A stretch of 64,000 nucleotides of DNA from Bacteroidaceae bacterium (GCA_017547385.1 JAFYPU010000007.1:1-64000), one strand, 5' to 3'; positions 27,814-37,060 are shown, counted from the first letter of the stretch. The notes: a model not told the origin generated them from the letters alone. A program made the numbers and translations.

Positions 27814-29649
27814 TTAAATATCTACTCGCGACAATAAATATAATGTGCCATGGTTGCGATGAACACGCCGCATATTGGGTAAATGAGACAAATAGCGACC
27901 CAAATTGATAAGACTGCCCAAACGGAGTTGCGAACCGGCTTTGAGACGGATAATATCGAATATCTCCGTCGTGGTGTAGTATTGGGCCTGATTGTCGTCA
28001 TTGTCGGCTATCCGGAAAGTATTGTGGAAATACTGTTCCAAGGGTGTCCGTACTTCGAACTGACGATTGTGCTGCATCACTCGCTCTGTTTCGGCTTCAT
28101 CAAACCAACTTCGTTCACCGGCCGAGAGAGCTGCCATCACCTGTGCATAAAGTTGAAAATGGTCGATGGAATGGTTGATTTTAATGGGAGCTGTAAGTTC
28201 CACTCCGATGAAGCGACGGCAGCCGGAAGGGTCCGTCAGAATATCGCTCATATTGGTGGTAGCTATGAAAGAGGCACGCCGCGGCAGGTCTTCCATTGTG
28301 CTTGCATAAGGTCGCTTGGTCTTGACTTGCGACAATTGTATCACGTTTTTGAGAAAGCCTTGCTGTATGCCCGGGGAAATCTTGTTGAACTCATCCAGGT
28401 TGATGAGCAGCAGGGAGCTCATGGCATAATAGACTTCTTTCTTGTTTTCCAACAAAAGACAGTCCGTGTAGCCCCAACGAAGTTCCGGCGGCAAGAGGTT
28501 TTTGCAGAACGTGGACTTGCGATAGCCTTGGGGAGAAATAAGCAAAGGAGCAATGCTGTTGCCATATCTCCGGTTACCTCCCAACCACTGCGTCACGGTG
28601 GCTAACAACCAAGTGCGAAACCATTGAGGCCATTCAGAGGTTGTCGTTGGGACAGTAGCAGCCAAATCACCGATATGGTCATGCCCATCCCAATGCCCAA
28701 CGGTGTCTTGCAAATAGTTGAAAACGGGATCATAGCGACGCACTTTGTTGGAATACAAATATCGCTTCAAATCGGCATCCCAGACTTCAATACCGGCTTT
28801 GTGCAGGTCGATGATGAATCCGCGCTGCACACTTTCATTCACCATCTGCCAACCGTAAGCCCATTTATCATACTCGCGATATTCGGTAACACCGCGAACC
28901 TCATCATAACGAAAGGCATAACGATGTTCCAAATTGCGTATCATCTGTTCTGTGAGAGAATGCGCTTTTTCTTCGATTTCATCGAGTGTTTCCACCATCG
29001 GACAAATGGTTTCAAGTCTCGATTTATCGCCTATTTTCAACGGACTGGCTTCCGGATGATAATAGGGACTTTCATCGAATGAAAGCGAAAAGTGGCAGCG
29101 CAACTGGTTTTCTGTGTCCGGAGAAGTTACCGGGCGCAAGGTGTGACCTAAAGCTACTGTATATATAGCCTGCGCAAGAGGGTAGGCTTCTTCACAAAAA
29201 CGACCGGCAGCAGCTTCATCTGTCGGCAAACTGCCATCCGGACGACTCACCCTCACCAACACAATAACATTATTGCCCTGTGCACCTACAAAAGAGGCTA
29301 CTGTAAAAGGCAGAAGTGATGTGGAGTACTTGGCAGCCGACAATGCTTCATCGTGGCTTTGTCCGGACAACTCCAAAGCTATCACTCCATTAAATTGTGT
29401 CATCTGCATCTTTCCATCGACTGTTTTCCGGAACTCTGCCGAAGGGAATATGCGCGGAAGTGATTGTATTTGCCGAGTGATGTCTCCTCCGGCGCGATGC
29501 AAATCACGCAAACGCTGAGTCGCCTTTTTTGCTTTTGCCGAGCGAAGAAGCTCAAGAAAATCTTCGCAGCTTAGCCATGAGCACTTGACAGCTTGATGCT
29601 TGTCCATGGTTTGGCGCGTGAAGCGCCATGTCGTCTGTTCTGTTTTCAT
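27814..29649 (-). CDS. VirE/VapE-type primase-helicase protein with BT4734-like N-terminus
   Basis: The N-terminal 170 residues carry a BT4734-like primase-associated region (FNGVIALELSG, VRVSRPDG). The C-terminal half is a VapE/VirE-type P-loop domain: Walker A-like LLISPQGYRKSTFCKNLLP near 372-390, Walker B-like LLLINLDEFNKI, sensor-like FIATTN and GCRRFIGVEL. In the P-loop the expected GxGKS is GYRKS, a form I recall from other Bacteroides homologues. Such proteins occur in phages, plasmids and capsule loci; the function in capsule loci is unknown. It is flanked by the 191-bp repeats and by the hairpin array. Confidence 0.85.
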   Translation of the reverse strand: MKTEQTTWRFTRQTMDKHQAVKCSWLSCEDFLELLRSAKAKKATQRLRDLHRAGGDITRQIQSLPRIFPSAEFRKTVDGKMQMTQFNGVIALELSGQSHDEALSAAKYSTSLLPFTVASFVGAQGNNVIVLVRVSRPDGSLPTDEAAAGRFCEEAYPLAQAIYTVALGHTLRPVTSPDTENQLRCHFSLSFDESPYYHPEASPLKIGDKSRLETICPMVETLDEIEEKAHSLTEQMIRNLEHRYAFRYDEVRGVTEYREYDKWAYGWQMVNESVQRGFIIDLHKAGIEVWDADLKRYLYSNKVRRYDPVFNYLQDTVGHWDGHDHIGDLAATVPTTTSEWPQWFRTWLLATVTQWLGGNRRYGNSIAPLLISPQGYRKSTFCKNLLPPELRWGYTDCLLLENKKEVYYAMSSLLLINLDEFNKISPGIQQGFLKNVIQLSQVKTKRPYASTMEDLPRRASFIATTNMSDILTDPSGCRRFIGVELTAPIKINHSIDHFQLYAQVMAALSAGERSWFDEAETERVMQHNRQFEVRTPLEQYFHNTFRIADNDDNQAQYYTTTEIFDIIRLKAGSQLRLGSLINLGRYLSHLPNMRRVHRNHGTLYLLSRVDI

Positions 29650-29763
29650 CTCTATTATAATTTAATGTTCTGTTTTTCATACCTGTTTATTCTTGCCAGT
29701 GCATAAGAACAACATGTTTTGATTTCTCTCCCGTTTCACCAGCTAATCTAATGACATTTATTT

Positions 29764-30093
29764 ATCAACAAGATTGAACAGATTAAACAGTTTGGCTACC
29801 ACATTGAATAGAAACAGTAAAATCTGTGCAATCTGTTGATTACTTCGCATCAACACAATTAAACCGATTAAACAGTTTGGCTACCGCATTGAATAGGAAC
29901 TGTAAAATCTGTGTTATCTGTTGATTTCTTCGCATCAACACAATTGAACCGATTAAACAGTTTGGCTATCGCATTAAATGAAAACTGTAAATCTGTGTAT
30001 TCTGTTGATTTCTTCGCATCAACACAATTGAACCGATTAAACAGTTTGGCTACCGCATTGAATAGGAACTGTAAAATCTGTTGATTTCTCTAA
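29764..30093. repeat. Array of four 84-85-bp hairpin repeats
   Basis: Four units with spacing 85, 85 and 84 bp (anchor aaacagtttggct at 29785, 29870, 29955 and 30039). Each starts with a TCAACA...GATT...CAGATT or similar segment and ends AATCTGT...AATCTGTTGA, so single units can fold into long imperfect hairpins. The array fills the gap between the VirE-like gene and the GxxExxY gene. Confidence 0.85.
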
Positions 30094-30107
30094 TTAGCTA
30101 CAGATAT

Positions 30108-30494
30108 TTAGTAGATATTTGCAGCTAATCTTTTTATTTGCAAACTAGTTTGTCCAAAATTTATAAGAAGGCCAACTTGCAATCCTGTAACCTTTAAATA
30201 GTTGATTAGCTGAGCTTCATATACTGAATCAAGTTTCGTAACAGCTTTTAATTCTACTATCACTTTCCCTTCTACAACAAAGTCTGCGATGTAATCACAT
30301 CTTAGAGTTTTTCCATGATATGATATAGGTAGGTGCTTCTCTCGTTCATATGGTATCTGCTGTTCGCCCAAGACAATGGCTAAGGCCTCTTGATATACTC
30401 TTTCAAGAAATCCACACCCCAACTCATTATGAATGGTGTAACATGCTTTAATTATTTCACTTGTCAGATTTTCATACAAATATATTTCACTCAT
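30108..30494 (-). CDS. GxxExxY-family protein (second copy)
   Basis: 128-aa relative of the protein at 21455-21823. It has LGCGFLERVYQEALA (hallmark G..E..Y) and LRCDYIADFVVEGKVIVELKAVT, the PD-(D/E)XK-like core. Start: the ATG at 30494 is preferred over a TTG at 30497. It is enclosed by hairpin-repeat arrays on both sides, which could have allowed its capture or movement. The molecular function is unknown. Confidence 0.85.
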   Translation of the reverse strand: MSEIYLYENLTSEIIKACYTIHNELGCGFLERVYQEALAIVLGEQQIPYEREKHLPISYHGKTLRCDYIADFVVEGKVIVELKAVTKLDSVYEAQLINYLKVTGLQVGLLINFGQTSLQIKRLAANIY

Positions 30495-30516
30495 CAACGT
30501 TATTGTTTATTGCATC

Positions 30517-30771
30517 AGTAGATTATCTGAGATAAATCATTCGGCTACCGCATTGAATAAAAACCGTGAAATCTGTGTAATCTGTTGACCTTCGTTTCAA
30601 CAAGACTGAACCGACTGAACTATTTGACTACCACATTAAATAAGAACAGTAAAATCTGTGTAATCTGTTGACCTTCGTTTCAACAAGACTGAACCGACTG
30701 AACTATTTGACTACCACATTAAATAAGAACAGTAAAATCTGTGTAATCTGTTGACCTTGTCGTCTCAACAG
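30517..30771. repeat. Array of three 83-bp hairpin repeats
   Basis: Three copies spaced exactly 83 bp (tctgttgacc at 30581, 30664 and 30747). The second and third units are nearly identical to each other, the first is more diverged and lacks its opening. The units differ in detail from the 84-85-bp array on the other side of the GxxExxY gene, so the two arrays expanded separately. Confidence 0.85.
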
Positions 30772-30818
30772 AGTCCCCCATAGACAATATCGCAGTCTAT
30801 TTTCAAAAAGCCTCGCTT

Positions 30819-32744
30819 CTATTCTTTTACGTCGTACTGCTCGTACACAGAATTCTTGGAGATAAACTCAGGTACGGTACGTTTCATGAGGCGCACCATA
30901 TCCGGAATTTCCACCTCACGGCTCAAACGTCCAAGTTCATCTGCTATCACAAGCACATCCTCATACGCATATTCTCGCACTTTGGCCACATGAATGCGCT
31001 TGTGAGATGTGGGAAGCGTGTTTTCGGCATTCGAAAGCACCTCTTCATAAAGCTTTTCACCGGGACGCAGACCGGTACATTCAATCTTAATATCTTTATC
31101 GGGCACAAAACCGGCCAATTCAATCATGCGTTGAGCCAAATGGCGTATCTTAACGCTTTCGCCCATATCAAATACAAAAATGCGATTGTTGTCGCCCATG
31201 GTGGCTGCCTCCATCACCAAGCGACAAGCCTCGGGAATGGTCATAAAGAAACGGGTGATTTCGGGATGAGTTACCGTAACCGGACCACCCTTGGCAATCT
31301 GTGCCGAAAAACGAGGAATAACAGAACCATTACTGCCCAACACATTTCCGAAACGGGTTGTCACATAGCGGGTTCTTCCTTGCTTCTCTCCTTTTTCGAT
31401 GGCCAAACCGAGACTTTGCACATAGATTTCTGCCAAACGCTTGGTGCATCCCATGATGTTGGTGGGATTGACAGCCTTGTCTGTGCTGACCATTACCATC
31501 TTTTCCACATCGTATTCAAGACACTTGTCTGCCACATTACGACTACCCACCACATTCACCAAAACGGCTTCGCAAGGATTTTCTTCCATCAAAGGCACAT
31601 GCTTATAGGCTGCAGCATGAAACACCACCTGAGGACGATACTTGCGGAACACAAAATCCAAACGGGGCAATTGACGCACATCGCCAATCACGGGAACGAA
31701 CTTCAGGTCCGGGTAGCGTTCTTCAAATTCCAAGCGCAAATTATGCAACGGGGTTTCTGCATTGTCAAACAGTATCAACTCTTTCACTCCAAAACCGGCC
31801 AACTGACGACAAAGTTCAGAACCTATGCTGCCGGCTGCACCTGTTACCAAAACTTCCTTGCCACGGAAAGTCTCAACAATCTCTTGCATCGAGATTTGAA
31901 TTTCCGGGCGTCCCAACAAATCTTCAATTTTCACCTCACGAACGGCCTGCTTCATGATAACACCCTCTTTCACCTCATCCAACGGAGGAGCAATCAAAGC
32001 CTTAATCTTGGTTTTCGAGAGATGACTCATCAGACGGTTTTTCTCTTCTTTCACCGCCTCCTGCGTGGCAAACAACACCGCTCCGATGTCATACTTTTCG
32101 CACAAGTATTGCACATCTTCTGCTGTATCAAAATAGTAAACATGAAAACCGGACAGCGAACTGTTTTTTATTCGATGACCGGGTGAGAGAAATCCCTGAA
32201 GAACATAACGAGTGGAATCCTTGAAGCGCATGGCAAGAGCTACACTCTTACTATCCACGCCATACACCAACACACGCTTCTTGTAATGCGCTTTGCGTAC
32301 ACTTCTTTTGGCCATATCATACACCAGCACCATGACCACACGCAGCAAAATAAGAAAACTGATGGTCAAAAGGAAATCCAGCAGCACCAATGCTAAGATC
32401 TGACGCAATGATAGGGTAAAGAGCGGCAACGCAAACAGACTCACAGACAGCAGCACATCTTTGCCTATCACAGCCATAACGATGCGGCCCAAATCACGCA
32501 ACGAGGAGTGACGGATAATGATGCGATAGGTACGGAAGAAATAAAAAAAGACGCCGGCATACAACAACGAGAGACTCACCCACCATTCATGTTGTGGCGC
32601 AAAAAGGCTCTTGCCCCCGATAAATGCCCATAACAAAAACATGGACAAAAACGAAGACAAGGCTGATACCACCAAATCTGACACCAAAATCACCCATGCG
32701 CTCAAATAACGCTCAGAACGCAATTTTGCAAAAAAATTCAACAT
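30819..32744 (-). CDS. Membrane nucleotide-sugar 4,6-dehydratase (PglF/WbpM/CapD type)
   Basis: Long-form dehydratase. About four membrane helices occupy residues 15-140, then a Rossmann-like domain near 155-280, and the catalytic short-chain dehydrogenase domain from about 291 (LVTGAAGSIGSELCRQ). The active-site region is STDKAVNPTNIMGCTKRLAEIY. It should make UDP-4-keto-6-deoxy-GlcNAc, the substrate for the PglE-like aminotransferase at the other end of the locus. It is the second gene after upxY. Length (641 aa) matches the WbpM/PglF class. Confidence 0.92.
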   Translation of the reverse strand: MLNFFAKLRSERYLSAWVILVSDLVVSALSSFLSMFLLWAFIGGKSLFAPQHEWWVSLSLLYAGVFFYFFRTYRIIIRHSSLRDLGRIVMAVIGKDVLLSVSLFALPLFTLSLRQILALVLLDFLLTISFLILLRVVMVLVYDMAKRSVRKAHYKKRVLVYGVDSKSVALAMRFKDSTRYVLQGFLSPGHRIKNSSLSGFHVYYFDTAEDVQYLCEKYDIGAVLFATQEAVKEEKNRLMSHLSKTKIKALIAPPLDEVKEGVIMKQAVREVKIEDLLGRPEIQISMQEIVETFRGKEVLVTGAAGSIGSELCRQLAGFGVKELILFDNAETPLHNLRLEFEERYPDLKFVPVIGDVRQLPRLDFVFRKYRPQVVFHAAAYKHVPLMEENPCEAVLVNVVGSRNVADKCLEYDVEKMVMVSTDKAVNPTNIMGCTKRLAEIYVQSLGLAIEKGEKQGRTRYVTTRFGNVLGSNGSVIPRFSAQIAKGGPVTVTHPEITRFFMTIPEACRLVMEAATMGDNNRIFVFDMGESVKIRHLAQRMIELAGFVPDKDIKIECTGLRPGEKLYEEVLSNAENTLPTSHKRIHVAKVREYAYEDVLVIADELGRLSREVEIPDMVRLMKRTVPEFISKNSVYEQYDVKE

Positions 32745-32944
32745 ATCCTAAGTTTTTTATTATACACGCTCAAACGACCATCCCCAAACGGAGGTCGAAA
32801 TCTCACTCACCTAAACCAAAGGTTAGACTAATGAGACCAAAAGCCGCTTCTTTGGCCTAACAAAGAAAAGGTTATATGCAAAAGGCATGCTCCGACAGGA
32901 AACCGCCCTACGCAAATCAAAAAAGACAAGAAATGTTATGCCTA

Positions 32945-33478
32945 TCAGCTTTCTACCTTCTCCAGAAAGCACGAGGGCACATAAGTAGTGGCAACCGCTA
33001 TCACACCGGGAATTACCACCAATACGCGACGATCGCGACGAATACGTTTCACAAAACCTTCTGTACCCGCAAAAGGTCCTTCCACCACACGCACACGTTC
33101 TCCCTTGTTGTAATTCACCATGGCTTCATCACTGAAATACTCCAATCCATGCGCCATAGCCGAAGTAACCACACGAAAAACATTGAACTCGTGATTCGGA
33201 ATGATGGCAGGTGCTGTTTTATCCGCATTCAGATAGAAACAAAATTCGTGAAAATAACGACGCTGCAAATCTTTCAGCACCTTCAATGATGCCCGCACGA
33301 ACATTAACGAATTCACCACCGGCCGACAAACTTTTTTCTGCTTATCACCACGCTGCACCACCACTTCCTCCATCGGGATGTAACTCTCAAGAGAATACTG
33401 ATTCAACAAATCTTCCACAACCAAAACTTTGTTATAGAAGACTTTCAAAGCAAACCAGTGTAATGTTTCCTCTTTCAT
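32945..33478 (-). CDS. upxY: UpxY-type transcription antiterminator (NusG-like)
   Basis: NusG-paralogue that lets RNA polymerase read through its own capsule operon. The N-terminal NGN domain starts LHWFALKVFYNKVLVVEDLLNQ and includes RPVVNSLMFVRA. The C-terminal KOW-like domain reads GERVRVVEGPFAGTEGFVKRIRRDRRVLVVIPG. Length (177 aa) and position as the first gene of the capsule operon fit the Bacteroides UpxY family. No UpxZ partner gene is visible. The 200-bp spacer to the dehydratase contains no gene. Confidence 0.93.
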   Translation of the reverse strand: MKEETLHWFALKVFYNKVLVVEDLLNQYSLESYIPMEEVVVQRGDKQKKVCRPVVNSLMFVRASLKVLKDLQRRYFHEFCFYLNADKTAPAIIPNHEFNVFRVVTSAMAHGLEYFSDEAMVNYNKGERVRVVEGPFAGTEGFVKRIRRDRRVLVVIPGVIAVATTYVPSCFLEKVES

Positions 33479-34134
33479 TGCAGTGCCAAAGCATAGTTAT
33501 AACTCCTTCGAAACTTTCGCATCGAAGCACTTTAAGATTTAGTCGTTTTCCGCAAACATTGCAGATTTACAACAGACGACGCTCACCTATCCAGGAATTT
33601 TGCCATCGAAATCTTAGTCGCACAAAAGCAATACTTCACATAAAGATACGCGCGCGACATCGCAAAGATAAACAACTTTCATCACATAAAAGAATTTTCC
33701 CATAAAAAAATCCGCTTTGAATTACCCCCCCCAATAATATAATACGCTTATTTACTGACACTTACAATATACTACAAGAACATCCAACTTGTTGATAAAT
33801 TTTCTAAAAAGAATTCGCGACAATCAATATACACACTCCACACAGCAATTCTTTCATTGCAAGCCTTCTTTCGCCACAATCGCCTCCACACCAATAGGAG
33901 CAGATTTTCTTCTCATGGATTTGTGAATAAAAAAGTATCTTTGCAAGAAAAGACAACTAGCTTAGAATAAATAATTGGTCGGATTGCTTAAAAATTTGGG
34001 TATCAAGATAACAACCATTCATATTTGTAAGTTCTTCATTGCTTTGCCTCAATATGAAAACTCATAACGAAACAATGGTACAAAAAGAAATGCAGTCAAA
34101 AAGAAAATGATGATATTTTTTGTCTGCATCTCTA
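33479..34134. other. Capsule operon leader and promoter region
   Basis: On the minus strand TATCTTTG at 33670-33663 is a good -7 element for upxY, giving a leader of roughly 180 nt where UpxY would be recruited; I find no clear TTTG 20 bp upstream. I looked for a pair of inverted repeats bracketing the promoter, as at invertible Bacteroides capsule promoters, and saw none. On the plus strand TATCTTTG at 33936-33943 precedes an 18-codon frame from 34054 (MKTHNETMVQ...), which is too short to call a gene. Confidence 0.5.
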
Positions 34135-35268
34135 TTATAGCAGTTTCTTTAATTCTTCAATATCGGGCAATGCTTGTTTTAATCTTTCTGGCATTTCATC
34201 CGAAGTTTTATATGTCGCAACGCCCAATGGTTTGTCGTAGTCTTGGATTACATACTCCACGTACTTTTTGTCTGCACTCTTACATAATACAATGCCGATT
34301 GATGGATTTTCGTGTGGCTTACGCATTTGGTCATCTACCAAACGAAGATAGGTGCATAATTGCCCCAAGTAAGAAGGCTTGAATGCACCTTTCTTTAATT
34401 CGATTACTACAAGAGCATTCAATTCCCGGTTAAAGAATATTAAGTCAGGAAAATGCTCCACTCCGTACACCTCCAATTTGTACTGATTGCCTACAAACGC
34501 AAAGTCTCGACCAAAGGCAAGAATGAATTTCTTAATATTGTGTATAATTCCCTGCTCTATAACCCGTTCATCAATATCTTCTTTGTCACGCTCTCCAAGT
34601 TCCTCTACATTGATAAAATCCAACAGATATTCATCTTTGAACATTCCTATTGCTTTCAATGATTGACGGGCATCAGGTATTTTCTGAATAAAGTTGTTAG
34701 CAATCTCGCCTTGATGATTATATAAGTCATCCTCTATTCTTGCAGTCAACACCTCCTTGCTCCATCTGTTTGCAAGTGCTTGACGAATGTAGAATAGACG
34801 CTCAGCAAGAGAATTAGTTTTACGGACAATAATCATATGATGTGTAAAGCCTAATTCCAAGAATGAGGCAATATCAAAGTCCTCTTTTTGAGTATTTTCG
34901 TAAGGTATTAACAACCGGGTATCTATTCCGCTAACCGCAGTTAGCGATTTTTCATCACCAATTCCGCTAACCGCAGTTAGCGATTTCAAATCCTCGCACC
35001 ACGTCTCATAGAATTGACGCATAAATTTGATATTGGCAGCTGAGAACCCACGAAGTCCGGGCAACTCCTTTTGTAGTTGCCGGCTGATTGTTTCTATGGC
35101 ACCTTTACCCCAAAATCCCCCACGTGAGTTCTTAGACACATAGCATCCTATGCCATAATATAGTGACAGCTGCTCTTTGTTAGCTGACAAAGCTGCACGA
35201 TACTGACTATGCAATATCGCTTCCTTTATAGCCCTTACCGCCTTTGCGTATGTCTGTAAATCGTTCAT
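34135..35268 (-). CDS. DUF1016/YhcG-type PDDEXK nuclease-domain protein
   Basis: Member of the YhcG/DUF1016 family. The N-terminal helical domain (residues 1-90, with YYGIGCYVSKNS) precedes a C-terminal PD-(D/E)XK domain (FPDLIFFNRELNALVVIELKKGAFKPSYLGQL), with the catalytic D and ExK visible. Its role is unknown; relatives appear in defence regions. Between the domains the segment KSLTAVSGI is present twice, encoded by an in-frame palindrome repeated at 36-bp spacing (34925-34950 and 34961-34986). A TACCTTTG -7 element lies at 35293-35286. It separates the capsule locus from tRNA-Ser. Confidence 0.85.
   Translation of the reverse strand: MNDLQTYAKAVRAIKEAILHSQYRAALSANKEQLSLYYGIGCYVSKNSRGGFWGKGAIETISRQLQKELPGLRGFSAANIKFMRQFYETWCEDLKSLTAVSGIGDEKSLTAVSGIDTRLLIPYENTQKEDFDIASFLELGFTHHMIIVRKTNSLAERLFYIRQALANRWSKEVLTARIEDDLYNHQGEIANNFIQKIPDARQSLKAIGMFKDEYLLDFINVEELGERDKEDIDERVIEQGIIHNIKKFILAFGRDFAFVGNQYKLEVYGVEHFPDLIFFNRELNALVVIELKKGAFKPSYLGQLCTYLRLVDDQMRKPHENPSIGIVLCKSADKKYVEYVIQDYDKPLGVATYKTSDEMPERLKQALPDIEELKKLL
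34925..34986. repeat. In-frame palindromic repeat inside a CDS
   Basis: Two copies of cgctaaccgcagttagcg, a 7-bp-stem palindrome, at 36-bp spacing (12 codons), inside the DUF1016 gene. The period keeps the frame open and encodes two copies of KSLTAVSGI. Confidence 0.85.
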
Positions 35269-35408
35269 ATGCTTTTATTTGCAAACAAAGGTACAAATAA
35301 TAATGAATATGCACCATTAAAATATACTCATTCTTGCGTTATCAATAATTTATCGTATATTTGCACCCGAAATTTAAGCAAAATCCACTTTGCAGCTTAA
35401 AAAAATAA

Positions 35409-35496
35409 GGAGAGGTGCTCGAGTGGTTGAAGAGGCACGCCTGGAAAGCGTGTAAACCCCTAAAGGGTTTCGCAGGTTCGAATCCTGTTCTCTCCG
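35409..35496 (+). tRNA. tRNA-Ser (anticodon GGA)
   Basis: 88-nt class II tRNA with the acceptor stem ggagagg, D-arm gctcgagtgg, anticodon GGA in cctggaaag, a long variable arm (accccтaaagggt type, 35456-35470) and T-arm ggttcgaatcc. The discriminator is G; CCA is not encoded. TATATTTG at 35356-35363 is a likely -7 promoter element. Confidence 0.95.
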
Positions 35497-35503
35497 CAAC
35501 AAA

Positions 35504-35541
35504 TAAAATCCCGCAAATCAGTTTGATTTTGCGGGATTTTA
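35504..35541. terminator. Bidirectional terminator between tRNA-Ser and folA
   Basis: A 14-bp stem (35504-35517 with 35528-35541, taaaatcccgcaaa and its complement) with a 10-nt loop. A/T-rich flanks make it usable by both the tRNA (plus) and the folA transcript (minus). Confidence 0.85.
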
Positions 35542-35582
35542 TTGTCTTAATCTTCCAATTCATTCGGATTGAAAACTCAAAA

Positions 35583-36080
35583 CTATTTGATGCGTTCGTA
35601 ATCCACAAATGTGTATGGTACTGCATTACGTTCATCGGCTTCGTGTGCCTCTTCAAACACCTTGCACCATTCCTCCGCTTCATATTCCGGAAAATAAGCA
35701 TCTGCCTCATCAGGGATAGCTTGTATGTGCGTCAGACACAGCCTATCTGCCAAAGGCAACGCTTCTGCATAAACACTTTCACCACCAATCACAAACACCT
35801 GTTCGTCAGCCAAGCAAGTCTTCAAAGCCTCTTGCAAAGACGCATAAGCTTCTGCACCGGGAAAAGCCTCAGCTCCCGAATGGCGGGAAAGCACAATGTT
35901 ACGACGATTGGGCAATGCCCCTTTCGGCAACGACTCAAAAGTTTTTCGCCCCATTACGACCGTATGTCCTGTGGTCAATGCCTTAAAACGGCGAAGATCG
36001 GCAGAAAGGTGGTAAAGCAACTGCCCACGCCATCCGATGGCATGATTGGGCGTTATCGCTGAGATAATGGTCAACATCAT
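35583..36080 (-). CDS. folA: Dihydrofolate reductase
   Basis: Reduces dihydrofolate to tetrahydrofolate with NADPH. The protein has ISAITPNHAIGWRGQLLYHLSADLRRF (substrate and NADPH loop), VVMGRKTFESLP and VFVIGGESVYAEALP, all in the DHFR order. Length (165 aa) is standard. It is last in an operon behind thyA, which produces the dihydrofolate it recycles. Two adjacent ATGs (36080, 36077) are possible starts. Confidence 0.96.
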   Translation of the reverse strand: MMLTIISAITPNHAIGWRGQLLYHLSADLRRFKALTTGHTVVMGRKTFESLPKGALPNRRNIVLSRHSGAEAFPGAEAYASLQEALKTCLADEQVFVIGGESVYAEALPLADRLCLTHIQAIPDEADAYFPEYEAEEWCKVFEEAHEADERNAVPYTFVDYERIK

Positions 36081-36204
36081 TCTATCATATTTTTAATTAC
36101 AATCAAACGGAGTTCTCTCGTTTTCATCGAGAAGAGAAAACTTCCCTGTTACAACATTTACGTCCCCAGACGAATTCATCCTTCAGGAAACACAAAATTC
36201 CCCA

Positions 36205-36999
36205 TTACACCGACACTTTTCCAGGGATATGGGGCCACGGATCATAGTCTAAAAGTTGAAAATCCTCATAACGAAAATCAAAGATACTCTTCACGTCCGG
36301 ATTCAACTGCATACGCGGTAATGCACGGGGCGTGCGCGTCAATTGAAGTTGTACCTGTTCCAAATGATTAAGATAAAGATGTGTATCACCGGTGGTATGC
36401 ACAAAATCTCCCACTTCGAGATTGCACACCTGTGCCATCATCTGAAGTAACAGCGCATAACTAGCAATATTGAAAGGAACACCCAAAAACGTATCCGCCG
36501 AACGCTGATAGAGTTGCAAAGAGAGTTTGCCCTCAGCCACATAAAATTGGAACAACAAATGACAAGGCGGCAAATGCATATCGCTCAGGGCAGCCACGTT
36601 CCAAGCTGAGACCACGATGCGTCGAGAATCCGGTGTTTCGCGTATCTGGCGCACCACTTCTGAAATCTGATCGATGTGTCCACCATGATAATCGGGCCAT
36701 GAACGCCACTGATAGCCGTATATTGGTCCCAAATCGCCGGTTTCATCGGCCCATTCGTTCCATATACGCACTCCATTATCCTGCAGATATTTCACATTCG
36801 TATCACCCTGAAGAAACCACAGCAATTCATGGATAATACTTTTGAGATGGAGTTTTTTGGTTGTCAAAAGCGGAAAGCCATCCGCCAAATTGAAACGCAT
36901 CTGATGCCCAAACACACTCTTGGTGCCTGTTCCCGTCCGGTCTGTTTTCACCACACCTTCATCCACTATGCGTTGCAACAAATCTAAATACTGTTTCAT
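36205..36999 (-). CDS. thyA: Thymidylate synthase
   Basis: Converts dUMP to dTMP using methylene-tetrahydrofolate. [17 protein letters not shown] is near the N-terminus, and the catalytic cysteine is in [14 protein letters not shown] (about 145-158). [20 protein letters not shown] and HIYLNH-type [10 protein letters not shown] follow. 264 aa is the standard length. It is 124 nt upstream of folA and 61 nt downstream of a small membrane-protein gene, probably on one transcript. Confidence 0.97.
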   Translation of the reverse strand: MKQYLDLLQRIVDEGVVKTDRTGTGTKSVFGHQMRFNLADGFPLLTTKKLHLKSIIHELLWFLQGDTNVKYLQDNGVRIWNEWADETGDLGPIYGYQWRSWPDYHGGHIDQISEVVRQIRETPDSRRIVVSAWNVAALSDMHLPPCHLLFQFYVAEGKLSLQLYQRSADTFLGVPFNIASYALLLQMMAQVCNLEVGDFVHTTGDTHLYLNHLEQVQLQLTRTPRALPRMQLNPDVKSIFDFRYEDFQLLDYDPWPHIPGKVSV

Positions 37000-37060
37000 A
37001 TTTATCTTATCATTTTATTCTTTCAACAGAAGGCAACAAAGGACCCTCGGCATATTTTTC

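Noticed and set aside
29764-30771. CRISPR array
   Set aside because: Units of 83-85 bp are repeated whole with no unique spacers and no cas genes nearby.
30990-32186. 398-codon plus-strand frame over the dehydratase
   Set aside because: Shadow of a conserved short-chain dehydrogenase with intact active-site motifs.
35409-35496. tRNA-Ser as the attachment site for the capsule region
   Set aside because: The tRNA 3' end faces folA, not the capsule locus, and I found no second copy of its 3' end near 3 kb.
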